From an uncultured SAR86 cluster bacterium (GTDB lineage Bacteria > Pseudomonadota > Gammaproteobacteria > Magnimaribacterales > D2472), in contig CABWZP010000006.1 of the NCBI GenBank assembly GCA_902509965.1, positions 1 to 51,167 of the forward strand: a DNA stretch of 51,167 nt, given 5' to 3'. The position numbers and the translations under genes are program-made. The notes beneath the pieces were generated by a model. It saw only the letters and a program-made list of their open reading frames with translations. It was not told where the DNA came from and searched no databases. Position 1 is the first letter of the stretch. The number at the start of each line of letters is the position of its first letter. Positions 25,877-35,200 of the stretch are shown piece by piece.

Positions 25877-26449
25877 TTAACCACTGTGTTGCTTCTCTTT
25901 AATTTCATCAAGAGTTTTACAGTCTATGCAATGAGTTGCAGTTGGCCGGGCTTCTAATCGTTTAATGCCTATGTTGACTCCACAAGACTCACAATAGCCA
26001 TAATCATCTTGTTTTAAGAGCTCTATAGAGGAAGCAATTTTATTTATGAGTTTCCTTTCTCTATCTCGGGTTCTTAATTCAAATGCAAATTCCTCTTCTT
26101 GCGAGGCCCTATCTAAATCATCTGCAGGTTTTTCACCTTTGTCTTTTAGATGTTCAAAAGTTTTCTGCATCTCCTCTCTAAGATCTTCACGCCAATTAAC
26201 TAGGATTTCATTAAAGTGCCTTTTCATGGCAGCACTCATGTATTTCTCTTTTTTCTTTGGTTTATATGCAGATAGCTTTTTCTTAGCTACTACTTTTTTA
26301 GCCACAGCTTTCTTAACTGCTGGCTTTTTCTTAGCTACTACTTTTTTAGCCACAGCTTTCTTAACTGCTGGTTTCTTCTTAGCTACTACTTTTTTAACCA
26401 CAGCTTTCTTAACTGCTGGTTTCTTCTTAGCTACTACTTTTTTAGCCAC
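25877..26449 (-). CDS. dksA: DksA transcription factor with N-terminal Lys/Ala repeat tail (5' end unclear)
   Basis: The C-terminal about 120 residues are a full DksA: coiled coil with the tip motif 'DDLDRASQEEEF' (the D-x-x-D-x-A residues that reach into the RNA polymerase secondary channel), 'RTRDRERKLINKI', and a Cys4 zinc finger (CESC ... CIDC). DksA works with ppGpp to tune rRNA and amino-acid promoters. The N-terminal about 60 residues are tandem KKPAVKKAVAKKVVAK units, like AlgP/histone-H1-type tails. The open frame begins only at a GTG inside the repeats (26449). An ATG at 26540 with similar Lys-rich coding (22 codons) joins the same frame if one base of the A7 run at 26484-26490 is skipped, so the true gene may span 25877-26540. 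Confidence 0.9.
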   Translation of the reverse strand: MAKKVVAKKKPAVKKAVVKKVVAKKKPAVKKAVAKKVVAKKKPAVKKAVAKKVVAKKKLSAYKPKKKEKYMSAAMKRHFNEILVNWREDLREEMQKTFEHLKDKGEKPADDLDRASQEEEFAFELRTRDRERKLINKIASSIELLKQDDYGYCESCGVNIGIKRLEARPTATHCIDCKTLDEIKEKQHSG

Positions 26450-26473
26450 AGCTTTCTTGACTGCTGGCTTCTT
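26282..26473 (-). repeat. Four 48-bp tandem repeats inside dksA
   Basis: Near-identical 48-bp units begin at 26282, 26330, 26378 and 26426, each starting CTTAGCTACTAC on the plus strand and encoding a 16-residue Lys/Ala/Val unit. Only a few substitutions separate the units. Copy number may vary between strains by slippage without changing the frame (48 is a multiple of 3). Confidence 0.92.
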
Positions 26474-26540
26474 AGCAGCTGTCTTTTTTTGTTTGCTTTG
26501 TGGTCAATTTTGATTTTTTATCAGAATTTGCTTTAGTCAT
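26472..26540 (-). pseudogene. Out-of-frame 5' fragment of dksA (ATG to frameshift)
   Basis: ATG 26540 opens 22 codons reading MTKANSDKKSKLTTKQTKK, then DSC and a TAA at 26472-26474. The run A7 (minus strand, 26484-26490) just before the divergence means that removal of one A continues as KQKKTAAKKPAVKK..., directly into the dksA repeat region. In the downstream frame a TGA at 26504-26506 blocks any earlier start. This is therefore the probable real N-terminus, split by a frameshift, a base-calling error or programmed slippage. Confidence 0.55.
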
Positions 26541-26595
26541 TAAAAAAAAATATAATTTTTTAGGGCTGCAAAGTAGCAGAATCCGATAAAATTTA

Positions 26596-27597
26596 CTAGT
26601 ATTTTTGTATATTATTTTTTACTTCCAAGTAACCATCCATAGATAATCTCGGTCCAAAGGTCTCAACTACCTTCGAGGCTGCATAGTTTGAAAATTTTGC
26701 ACAGGAAGCTAATGGCATGTTTTGCAAATAAGCATACATAAAAGAACCAGCAAACATATCGCCAGCACCATTAGTGTCTACAGGCTGTATTAGTTCTCCT
26801 GAAACACGATCAGCACTCCCATCAGCAATGACAACGCTGCCCTTGGCTCCAGTAGTAATTACTGAAGTAAACGATTTTTCCTTTAGAGCAGAAATTGCAT
26901 CATCGAGATTATCCTTCCCAGTGAAAGCCTTGGCTTCATCATCATTTCCAAAAACCATATCTATCCCATATGATTCAATAGTTTCAAACTTATCTCTGAA
27001 TCCCATTACAATTCCAGGATCAGAAAGCGATAACGCCTTTAAAATATCCTTATCTTTTAAAAATTCAAGAACAGCAAGAACCGCGCTAAAGTTTTCATCA
27101 CTAGTTACCATATAACCTTCGATATAAAATATTTTTGAATTAGCAATTGCTTCTAAATCTAAATCCATTGAACTCATGCAAGCACTTACGCCAAGCATAC
27201 TAACCATTGTTCTTTTAGCATCTGGAGTAACTAGAATTAAGCATTTGCCTGTTGGAAGCTCTAGTTCTTCTTCGCTATAACCCTTGTGGTAGACACCAGC
27301 ATTTTTCAGACTATCTAAATAACGCATGCCATCATCATCTTTTGAGACTCTGCAAACATGATGACATTGAGCGCCATAGCTTGATGATGCAACTAAAGAG
27401 TTTGTAGCTGATCCACCACAATCAGAGACTGACTCAGTTCCAAGCTCTTCAAGCTTCTTAGTAATTTCATTTTGCTCCTCTGCTGATACTAACGTCATTT
27501 GATCTGCTTCCAAGCCTACAGATTCTAAGAAGTCATAAGAAACCATGTATTGAGTATCAACAAGAGCATTTCCTAAAGCGCAAATATCGTATTTCAT
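26596..27597 (-). CDS. PfkB-family sugar/nucleoside kinase (adenosine-kinase-like)
   Basis: 333 residues. The ribokinase fold is shown by 'DICALGNALVDTQYMV' at the start, 'GGSATNSLVASSSYGAQCHHV' region (substrate glycine loop), and the ATP/catalytic motif 'PVDTNGAGDMFAGSF' near residue 285, whose Asp is the base. Within PfkB kinases the overall pattern resembles the adenosine-kinase-like group found in many marine proteobacteria; fructokinase or another sugar kinase remains possible. It follows hemL by 3 bp on the same strand. Confidence 0.82.
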   Translation of the reverse strand: MKYDICALGNALVDTQYMVSYDFLESVGLEADQMTLVSAEEQNEITKKLEELGTESVSDCGGSATNSLVASSSYGAQCHHVCRVSKDDDGMRYLDSLKNAGVYHKGYSEEELELPTGKCLILVTPDAKRTMVSMLGVSACMSSMDLDLEAIANSKIFYIEGYMVTSDENFSAVLAVLEFLKDKDILKALSLSDPGIVMGFRDKFETIESYGIDMVFGNDDEAKAFTGKDNLDDAISALKEKSFTSVITTGAKGSVVIADGSADRVSGELIQPVDTNGAGDMFAGSFMYAYLQNMPLASCAKFSNYAASKVVETFGPRLSMDGYLEVKNNIQKY

Positions 27598-27600
27598 TTT

Positions 27601-28890
27601 TTATAATCCTTCCTTAATAACAAGTTCTATCTTTTGTAAAACCATATTTAAAATATTTTCATCATGTTGAGTTGAGATAAATCCTGCTTCATACTTTGAA
27701 GGAGCAAAATAAATTCCATTAGCCAAACATGAGTTTAAAAATTTAATAAACATACTATCATTTGTAGCAACCACATCGTCAAAATTATTTGGCATCTCGC
27801 TCGTAAAAAAGAAACCAAACATCCCACCCATTTGATTTTTAACAAAATCAATATTATTTACATCCATGATTTTTGCCATGCCGTCTAAAAGATATGAAGC
27901 CTTCATTTCTAAACTTTTATAAGGGTCAGTCTTGATAAGCTCAGCAAGAAGAGCTTCGCCAGCCGCCATTGCTAGTGGATTTCCTGATAAAGTTCCAGCT
28001 TGATATATAGGACCTTCTGGCGCAAGTTGATCCATAAGATCAGACCTTCCACCAAATGCACCTACTGGGAGGCCAGCCCCAATTACTTTTCCTAAAGCAG
28101 TAAGATCTGGTTTTATATCATATAGCTCTTGGGCACCACCCAAAGAAACTCTAAAACCACTCATAACTTCATCAAATATAAGTATTGAATTATTTTGTGA
28201 AGAAACCTCTCTTAATAACTCAAGAAATGATTTATCAGCAGGCACAAAGCCCATATTCCCCGCAACTGGCTCAATAATTATTGCAGCTAAATCACTTTTT
28301 ACTTCATCAAAAACTCTTAAAAAGTGTTCTTTATCATTATAAGGACAGCTAATGGTCAATGATGCTAACTCTGCTGGAACTCCAGGAGAGTCAGGCAGGC
28401 CAAAGGTTGAAACCCCTGATCCAGCTTTTACTAGTAAAGAATCAGCATGACCGTGATAACAGCCTGTAAATTTAATAATTTTGTTTTTACCAGTACATCC
28501 TCTTGCAAGCCTTATGCAACTCATCGTTGCCTCTGTTCCAGAATTCACCATTCTAATTTTTTCTATAGATGGAACACATTGCTTAATAAGCTTTGCAACA
28601 CTTGACTCTAATTTTGTTGGAGCGCCAAAGCTTGTTCCAGCTTCAATTTGCTTATTTACTGCAGCGACTACTTTTGGATGAGTATGACCCATGATCATAG
28701 GACCCCAGGACCCTATAAAATCAACATATTCGTTATGATCTTCATCATATAAAAAGGCCCCTTTTGCACTTTTAAAGAAAATGGGCGAGCCACCAATATT
28801 TTTAAAAGCCCGAACAGGCGAATTAACACCACCAGGCATAAGATTTTGTGCTTCTTTAAATAATTCTTTTGATGTATTAATTTCTTTCAA
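27601..28890 (-). CDS. hemL: Glutamate-1-semialdehyde 2,1-aminomutase
   Basis: 429 residues, family length. A PLP-dependent enzyme turning glutamate-1-semialdehyde into 5-aminolaevulinate, the last step of the C5 route to haem. Signatures: 'LMPGGVNSPVRAFKNIGG' at the N-terminus, 'MVNSGTEATMSCIRLARG', 'KFTGCYHGHADSLLVKAGSG', 'LIFDEVMSGFRV', and the PLP lysine in 'ALGKVIGAGLPVGAFGG' (about residue 267). With hemG 80 bp upstream on the same strand it forms a small haem locus. Confidence 0.96.
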   Translation of the reverse strand: MKEINTSKELFKEAQNLMPGGVNSPVRAFKNIGGSPIFFKSAKGAFLYDEDHNEYVDFIGSWGPMIMGHTHPKVVAAVNKQIEAGTSFGAPTKLESSVAKLIKQCVPSIEKIRMVNSGTEATMSCIRLARGCTGKNKIIKFTGCYHGHADSLLVKAGSGVSTFGLPDSPGVPAELASLTISCPYNDKEHFLRVFDEVKSDLAAIIIEPVAGNMGFVPADKSFLELLREVSSQNNSILIFDEVMSGFRVSLGGAQELYDIKPDLTALGKVIGAGLPVGAFGGRSDLMDQLAPEGPIYQAGTLSGNPLAMAAGEALLAELIKTDPYKSLEMKASYLLDGMAKIMDVNNIDFVKNQMGGMFGFFFTSEMPNNFDDVVATNDSMFIKFLNSCLANGIYFAPSKYEAGFISTQHDENILNMVLQKIELVIKEGL

Positions 28891-28969
28891 TGTTTTTTCC
28901 CAAGAAAAATATCGTATCTTTAAAATTTATATTCAAATTAGAAAGCAATGATATCAAACTTTTAATGAG

Positions 28970-29497
28970 TTACTTCAATATCAATATTTGATTAGCAAAT
29001 TCCTCTACCTTGCTCCAGTTTGTAAATTCATGAGCCTTAGACATATCTGTTGGACCTTTTGTAATCCACATAATTAAACGAATCATATGTTTATCTACAA
29101 ATTTATATTTTTGGTAATCTATTTTACCTCCAAATACACCTAATAATGCAGGCTTCCAAGGTGACAATGTTAGAAACTTTTCCATATATGGGTTTGTGTC
29201 TGGAGAATTTTTTTCAGGTTTTCTAGCAACAGCATTCACAGAAAAAAATACATTATTATTAGCCTCTAGGATAGAAATATTATTTTCAATAAACTGAAAT
29301 AACTTAGGGTTATGTTTACCATACCTTATGCTTGCGCCAATAACTATTTGATCATAGTTAGAAATATTTAAATTATTAACATCATCTATCGATACTATTT
29401 CCGTTGATCTGGTCAGTTCAATTATGGAGCCTATTTTGTTACAAACAGCCTTAGTTTGCCCATCTGTAGTTGAATATATAATTAGAGTTGATGACAT
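28970..29497 (-). CDS. hemG: Protoporphyrinogen IX dehydrogenase, flavodoxin type
   Basis: 175 residues (E. coli HemG 181). Flavodoxin-fold FMN protein: 'IIYSTTDGQTKAVCNKIG' is the FMN phosphate loop, 'VIGASIRYGKHNPKLFQFI' is typical of HemG, and 'FGGKIDYQKYKFVDK' and 'MWITKGPTD' give the C-terminal insertion that distinguishes HemG from flavodoxins. It oxidises protoporphyrinogen IX with quinones as electron acceptors, at the membrane. Adjacent hemL supports the haem assignment. Confidence 0.88.
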   Translation of the reverse strand: MSSTLIIYSTTDGQTKAVCNKIGSIIELTRSTEIVSIDDVNNLNISNYDQIVIGASIRYGKHNPKLFQFIENNISILEANNNVFFSVNAVARKPEKNSPDTNPYMEKFLTLSPWKPALLGVFGGKIDYQKYKFVDKHMIRLIMWITKGPTDMSKAHEFTNWSKVEEFANQILILK

Positions 29498-29612
29498 TTA
29501 GTTATTTATATTATGTAAAACTATTTTAGCCTTTCCTAGATAATTATTCAGATCAATTTTCCAATTAAAATAATTTTTATTTGGAATCTGATAAGATTGT
29601 TTTTAATATATT

Positions 29613-29954
29613 ATGACTACAGAAAATTTAATACAATCTCTCGCTTTAACAGACTCCGCGGTCCAGAGAATTGCTTTTGTTATTAATGCTGAAAAAAAAT
29701 CTAGGTTTAGAGTTTATGTAACTGGAGGAGGTTGTTCAGGCTTTCAGTACGGTTTTAAATTTGATGATGATGTTGCTTTTGATGATGAGATATTAGATTA
29801 CGAAGGTTTCTCTGTATTGCTAGATTCTCTTTCTTATCCATATTTGTATGGGTCAACTTTGGATTATGTTGAAGATTTATCTGGTGCAAAATTTGTAATA
29901 AATAACCCAAACGCAAAAACTACTTGTGGTTGTGGGGAGTCTTTTGCTATATAG
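29613..29954 (+). CDS. erpA: Iron-sulfur cluster insertion protein ErpA
   Basis: 113 residues (E. coli 114). A-type Fe-S carrier that hands clusters to apo-proteins. The three invariant cysteines are in 'GGGCSGFQYGFKFDD' (Cys near 41) and the C-terminal 'TTCGCGESF' (CxC). Divergent from hemG and convergent with anmK (8-bp overlap), matching the Pseudomonas/E. coli neighbourhood of hemL, erpA and anmK. Confidence 0.95.
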   Translation: MTTENLIQSLALTDSAVQRIAFVINAEKKSRFRVYVTGGGCSGFQYGFKFDDDVAFDDEILDYEGFSVLLDSLSYPYLYGSTLDYVEDLSGAKFVINNPNAKTTCGCGESFAI

Positions 29955-31050
29955 ACTTAGTAATAGATCCCAACAATGCTGGAAGAATTCTATTGTTTTT
30001 TAATAACACCGCTGAGGGAATATTATTAACCCTTCTATATGCCAGCCAACCAAAAGCCATAGATTCAATTGCTTGAGTATCGAAACCAAGATCTGATGTC
30101 AGCCTAACCGGCATATTTAAATGAAAAGAAATTCTTTTTAAAAGAGTTTTATTCCTGCTGCCACCTCCACATACATAAATATTCTTAAAATCATGCCTTT
30201 CTTTCCTAATTGCATTTGAAATAGTTAATGCTGAAAATTCTGTAAGAGTTGCAAGCACATCTTTTTTATCATGTTTTAAAAGATTTTTAGATATATAACT
30301 AAAGTTAAATAATTCTTTGCCAGTAGATTTGGGCATTCTTTTTTTAAGAAAACTATTTGATAATAGTTTTTTAAGCTCTTTTTGATTAACTTCACCCTTC
30401 TCAGCAATTGAACCATTTCTATCAAATTCTATATCGAGGACCCTAGTGCAATATGCATCCATTAATGCATTACCAGGACCAGTATCTGTTCCAAAATAAG
30501 ATCCATCAGTATTAACAAATGTATAGTTTGAAATTCCACCAATATTTAAAATAATTCTAGATTCTTTCTTAGATTTAAAAAGCTCAGCATGGAACTCTGG
30601 AACAAGCGGGGCTCCTTCACCACCTTTTGCAATATGCATATTTCTAAAATCACTTACGACCGTGGTTCCCGTCAGAGCTGATACTATATTTGGATCACCA
30701 ATTTGTGTTGAAAAATTATTTTTTATATTTGGTTCATGTCTTATAGTTTGACCTGAAATACCAACAGCAATATTTTGAGGGTTTTTAAGAACATTTTTAT
30801 CTATTATTCTTGAGACTGCTTTTGCAAAAATTAAACCTACTTTTTTATTTAATACTCCAAGATCAGATAAAGAGATTAAGTTATTAGATATTGTATTTCT
30901 TATATCATCACTGAGATTTCTAGGAATTTTGATTGAATCAAATGCTTCTAACTTTATATTTTTCTTATTTACTGAAATTAGCGATACATCGACTGCATCA
31001 TGGCTAGTGCCGCTCATTGCACCTATATATAACTTTGAATTAGTTGGCAT
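29947..31050 (-). CDS. anmK: Anhydro-N-acetylmuramic acid kinase
   Basis: 367 residues. It phosphorylates and opens 1,6-anhydroMurNAc during cell-wall recycling. Recognised by 'YIGAMSGTSHDAVDVSLI' (ATP loop), 'ISGQTIRHEP', 'RNMHIAKGGEGAPLVPEFHA', 'LNIGGISNYTFV', and 'GTDTGPGNALMDAYC'. It overlaps the M23 peptidase gene by 11 bp, a conserved pairing that links wall hydrolysis and recycling. Confidence 0.96.
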   Translation of the reverse strand: MPTNSKLYIGAMSGTSHDAVDVSLISVNKKNIKLEAFDSIKIPRNLSDDIRNTISNNLISLSDLGVLNKKVGLIFAKAVSRIIDKNVLKNPQNIAVGISGQTIRHEPNIKNNFSTQIGDPNIVSALTGTTVVSDFRNMHIAKGGEGAPLVPEFHAELFKSKKESRIILNIGGISNYTFVNTDGSYFGTDTGPGNALMDAYCTRVLDIEFDRNGSIAEKGEVNQKELKKLLSNSFLKKRMPKSTGKELFNFSYISKNLLKHDKKDVLATLTEFSALTISNAIRKERHDFKNIYVCGGGSRNKTLLKRISFHLNMPVRLTSDLGFDTQAIESMAFGWLAYRRVNNIPSAVLLKNNRILPALLGSITKSI

Positions 31051-32290
31051 TAGGGTCCAAGTTATTAAATCTATCTAATAGCTTATTGTTTTCAGCCAAT
31101 AATGCAAAAAAGTTATCCTTTTGTTCTGAAGGTACAGGTTGAGCAGAAGGGAGTTTAACTCTGACTGGATCCGTTCTTTTTGAGCCAACCTTAAATTCAT
31201 AATGCAGATGAGTGCCTGTAGCAGCGCCTGAATCACCAACATAACCTATCGTTTGACCTTGAGAAACTTTCGATCCAACTTTTAATTTTTTATTAAAGCT
31301 TTCCATATGTGCATATAAAGTAGAGATATTGCCGCCATGTTTAATTTGGATTGTTCTTCCATAACCAGATTTAGTGCCTATAAACTTAATTACACCATCA
31401 CCAGATGCTCTTATTGGAGTATTTCTAACTGCGGCATAATCAACACCGTTATGTGCTTTAATTCTATGCAAAATAGGGTGCATTCTGTTTGGATCAAAAT
31501 GCGAGCTTATGTAAGCAAAATCTAAAGGAGCTCTTAAAAAAGCCTTTTTTATATTATTACCAGAGCTATCATAATATTCTTTCCCTGTTTCTTTATTTAC
31601 AAACCTATAGGCGTTAAAAACTTCACCTTGATTAACAAATTCAGCAAATACAATATCCCCATTTTGGGCAATTTCACCCTCTGCGTAAACAGTTTCATAA
31701 ATTAGCCTAAAGGTATCACCTTTTCTAATATCAAAAACAAAATCAATATCCCAGCCAAACAAATATGCCAAATCCATAATAACGCTATCAGGGATATCAG
31801 CTTTGAGACCAGCTTCATAAAAAGATGAATCTATCGTCCCACTTTTAAAGCTGGTAACTATTTCAGGGTTCTTTACTATTTTAGTTATAGTAATTTCATC
31901 CTCGATATTGATTACCAGTGAATTAATATTATCTTTGATAATTTCTATTTTAATTATTTCATCATCAAGATAAGTAAACTGCATTTTATTGCCTGGCCTA
32001 ATGTCTCTTAGTGACCCAGCACTATCCTTTCTGAAGACTTTATATGCTGTATTTAATGGCACTTTAAATTCCTCAAATATTATAGAAAGATTTTCTCCAT
32101 CTTTAACAGTATAAAAATCATAGGATTTAGTAAGAGGTGAAGTTGAAATTATTTCCTCTGATTCAAAAATATCTTCTACAGGTAATTCAGGATTATTTTT
32201 TAGATCAATATTAACAAGCAGAATAAACCCTACAAATATAAGGAATATGATCATCACATACTTAAAAGAAACTCTTTTAAATCCAATCAT
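31040..32290 (-). CDS. M23-family murein endopeptidase (MepM-like) with LysM-like domain
   Basis: 416 residues. One N-terminal membrane segment (about 11-29) anchors it in the inner membrane facing the periplasm. An OapA/LysM-like module ('YTVKDGENLSIIFEEFKV') follows, then the lysostaphin-type domain with the zinc ligands in 'HNGVDYAAVRNTPI' (H and D), 'GGNISTLYAHMES' and 'GTHLHYEFKVG' (HxH). It cuts peptide cross-links to allow wall growth. Order tyrS, M23 peptidase, anmK, erpA is known from pseudomonads; here putA is inserted between tyrS and this gene. Confidence 0.93.
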   Translation of the reverse strand: MIGFKRVSFKYVMIIFLIFVGFILLVNIDLKNNPELPVEDIFESEEIISTSPLTKSYDFYTVKDGENLSIIFEEFKVPLNTAYKVFRKDSAGSLRDIRPGNKMQFTYLDDEIIKIEIIKDNINSLVINIEDEITITKIVKNPEIVTSFKSGTIDSSFYEAGLKADIPDSVIMDLAYLFGWDIDFVFDIRKGDTFRLIYETVYAEGEIAQNGDIVFAEFVNQGEVFNAYRFVNKETGKEYYDSSGNNIKKAFLRAPLDFAYISSHFDPNRMHPILHRIKAHNGVDYAAVRNTPIRASGDGVIKFIGTKSGYGRTIQIKHGGNISTLYAHMESFNKKLKVGSKVSQGQTIGYVGDSGAATGTHLHYEFKVGSKRTDPVRVKLPSAQPVPSEQKDNFFALLAENNKLLDRFNNLDPNAN

Positions 32291-32292
32291 AT

Positions 32293-35200
32293 TTATTCTT
32301 TATCTAAATTAAGTAGCTCTGTATTTCCACCAAAAGCCACTGTATTTTTAGAAACTACTCTTTCATTCACAAATTGTAATAAATAGTTTGGGCCTCCTGC
32401 CTTGAGACCACATCCTGAAAGCCCTTCACCACCAAATGGCTGTACACCTACTACTGCTCCAACCATGTCTCTATTAACATAAGCATTTCCAGCCGATAGT
32501 AACCCTGATATTTCAGCGTGCTTGGACTCAATTCGAGAATGGATTCCAAGGGTTAAACCATAATTTTTATCATTAATTTCAATTAAGTTTTCTTTTAAGG
32601 TAGATGCTTTATATTTATATATGTGCAAGATTGGCCCAAACTGCTCTTCGTTAATTTCATCTAATGCATTTAGTTCTATTAAGCATGGCGAAATAATATT
32701 TTTTTCAGCAAGGTGCTCGTGTGATTGAAACTTTTTATTAGAGCTAGTGAATGAATTGATATAGGTTTCTAATTTTTTAAAAGCATCTACATTAATAATT
32801 GGGCCAACATCAGTTTCAAAATTATTGGGAGCGTCTAAAGTTAATTCCTTCATTGCTCCGGTGAGTATTTCCCACATATCTTCATATATCTCTTCTTGAA
32901 CAAGAATAAGTCTAAGGGCAGAACATCTTTGACCAGCTGAATTAAACGCTGATCTAATAACATCATCAGTTACTTGTTCTAAGAGGGCACTTGAATCAAC
33001 CACCATTACATTTAGTCCACCTGTTTCAGCAATTATTGGTGTTATAGCTCCTTCTTTTGAAGCCAAATTTTTATTTATATATTTTGCAGTCTTATGTGAG
33101 CCTGTAAAATTAACTCCTTGGATATTATCAATAAGACTTAGCGCATCTCCTTGTTCTGCTCCTCCTAGAATTAATTGCAATGCTTCTTTGGGAACACCTG
33201 CTTTATGAAAGAGTTCTATTATTTTAAAGCCTATTATTGATGCATGCTCTGATGGCTTTGCTATTACATTATTTCCAGTAACTAATGCTGCACTGATTTG
33301 TCCTACGAGAATAGCAGCAGGAAAGTTCCAGGGGCTTATGCATAAAAATGTTCCCTTGGGATGATAAGAGATTTCATTTAGTTCACCTGTTGGTCCCTTT
33401 AATTCAATAGATTGAGATTGAATATTATTAGCTTCATTACAATAAAATCGTAAAAAGTCCTCAGCTTCTCTTAATTCATCCCAGGCATCATGAATTGTTT
33501 TACCCGTTTCATGTAATAGAAGATGCAAGAGTTCATCTGAATTAGCCTGAATGAGATCAGCCATTTTTTTTAAGATGCTAGTCCTATGAGTAATATTTGT
33601 TTTACCCCAGTCATAATTTGTAGATTTTGTGCTAAAGCTATTTATTATTGTTTCAGGATCATCAAATTTTACTGATCCTATACAGCCTCCATCACATAGT
33701 GACTTAATTTCATGCGCAGGACTTGAGGATTGAAATGATGATTGCACATCATAATTAGTATCTTTAAATTTTTGCAGATTCAACTTTATGTTGTCTATAT
33801 TTTCTCTCTCAGTTAGATCTAAGCCAGGAGAGTTAATTCTGTTATTAAACATATCTTTAGGTAATTGTATTTTTAATAAATCATTTTTTTCTAATTTTGA
33901 TTCTAATACTTTTGCAGGATTTTCTGCTAATTTTTTAGGATCAACTTCTGAATCAAGAAGCCTGTTTATAAATGAACTATTTGCTCCATTCTCTAATAAC
34001 CTTCTTACTAGGTATGGCAATAAATCTTTATAGGCTCCAATAGGTGCATAAATACTAGCATTTGGAATATGCTCGCACACTTTATTAGCTGAATCATATA
34101 ACAATTCACCCATTCCAAATAATCTTTGAAATTCATACATCTTGTTGTATCCCATATGGTAAATAGCAGCAATAGTATGAGCATTATGAGTTGCAAACTT
34201 AGGATAAATTTTCTCTATATCAAAAATTTTCTTTGCAGTATGGAGGTAACTCAAATCAGTTAGATTTTTATTTGTAAAAACTGAATATCCTGGATGAGAT
34301 TTAATCTGTGATTGCTTGATTTCATAATCCCAATAAGCACCTTTAACCAGCCTTACATGAATAGGCGCTCTTTCTTTTAATATATCTTCTGCCCAATCAA
34401 TAATTTCTAATGATCTTTTTCCATAGGCCTGAACTGCCATACCTATGTTATTCCAATCTTTATATTTTTTATTTAATAAAATTTTCTTAACCAGCTCAAG
34501 TGAAACTGAAAGTCTATCTTGCTCCTCAGCATCAATTGTTACCTCAACATCTTTTTTAAATGCCAAGTCCACCAATGCTTCTAATTTTGGGATTAAGTTG
34601 TTTTTTATATGAGTTTGATTAAGCATTTCATACTTAGGACTTAAAGCAGAAATTTTAATAGATATTCCATTATTAGCTCCATGCTTTTCATTAATAGCAC
34701 TTACATTCTTAATGGCATCTTCGTAAGCTTTAAAATAGTTATTAGCTTGAGTTTCAGTCCTGGCTGCTTCACCCAACATATCAAAAGAGTAGGAATTGTT
34801 CTCAATACCTTTAATCTTATTAATATCCTCAAAGTCTCTACCCATAACAAATTCACCACTTAGAATTTTCATTGCCATCATAATGGCTTCTCTTACAGGT
34901 ATTTCACCCGACTTTTTAGTTAACTTATTAAGCCATTTAAGAGGATTATTTGAGAGTTCATCTGAAGGCTTTATAACCTTGCCAGCTAGCAAAAGACCCC
35001 AAGTAGATGCATTTACAAGCAGACTATCAGCCTTATTTAAATGTGCTTCCCAAGAACCTGCTGAAAGCTTTTCGGAGATTAAAATGTTTCTTGTTCTGCT
35101 ATCAGGAATTCTAAGCAATGATTCTGCTAAACACATCAGAGCAACGCCTTCATTATTTGAGAGGCCGTATTCGCTCAGAAATGCATCAAGTTGAGTCCGC

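Noticed and set aside
26484-26490. Classical -1 ribosomal frameshift (A AAA AAA) in dksA
   Set aside because: A -1 shift at this heptamer leads to a stop after a few codons. The body of dksA requires +1 (or loss of one A), so the classical dnaX-like mechanism does not work here.
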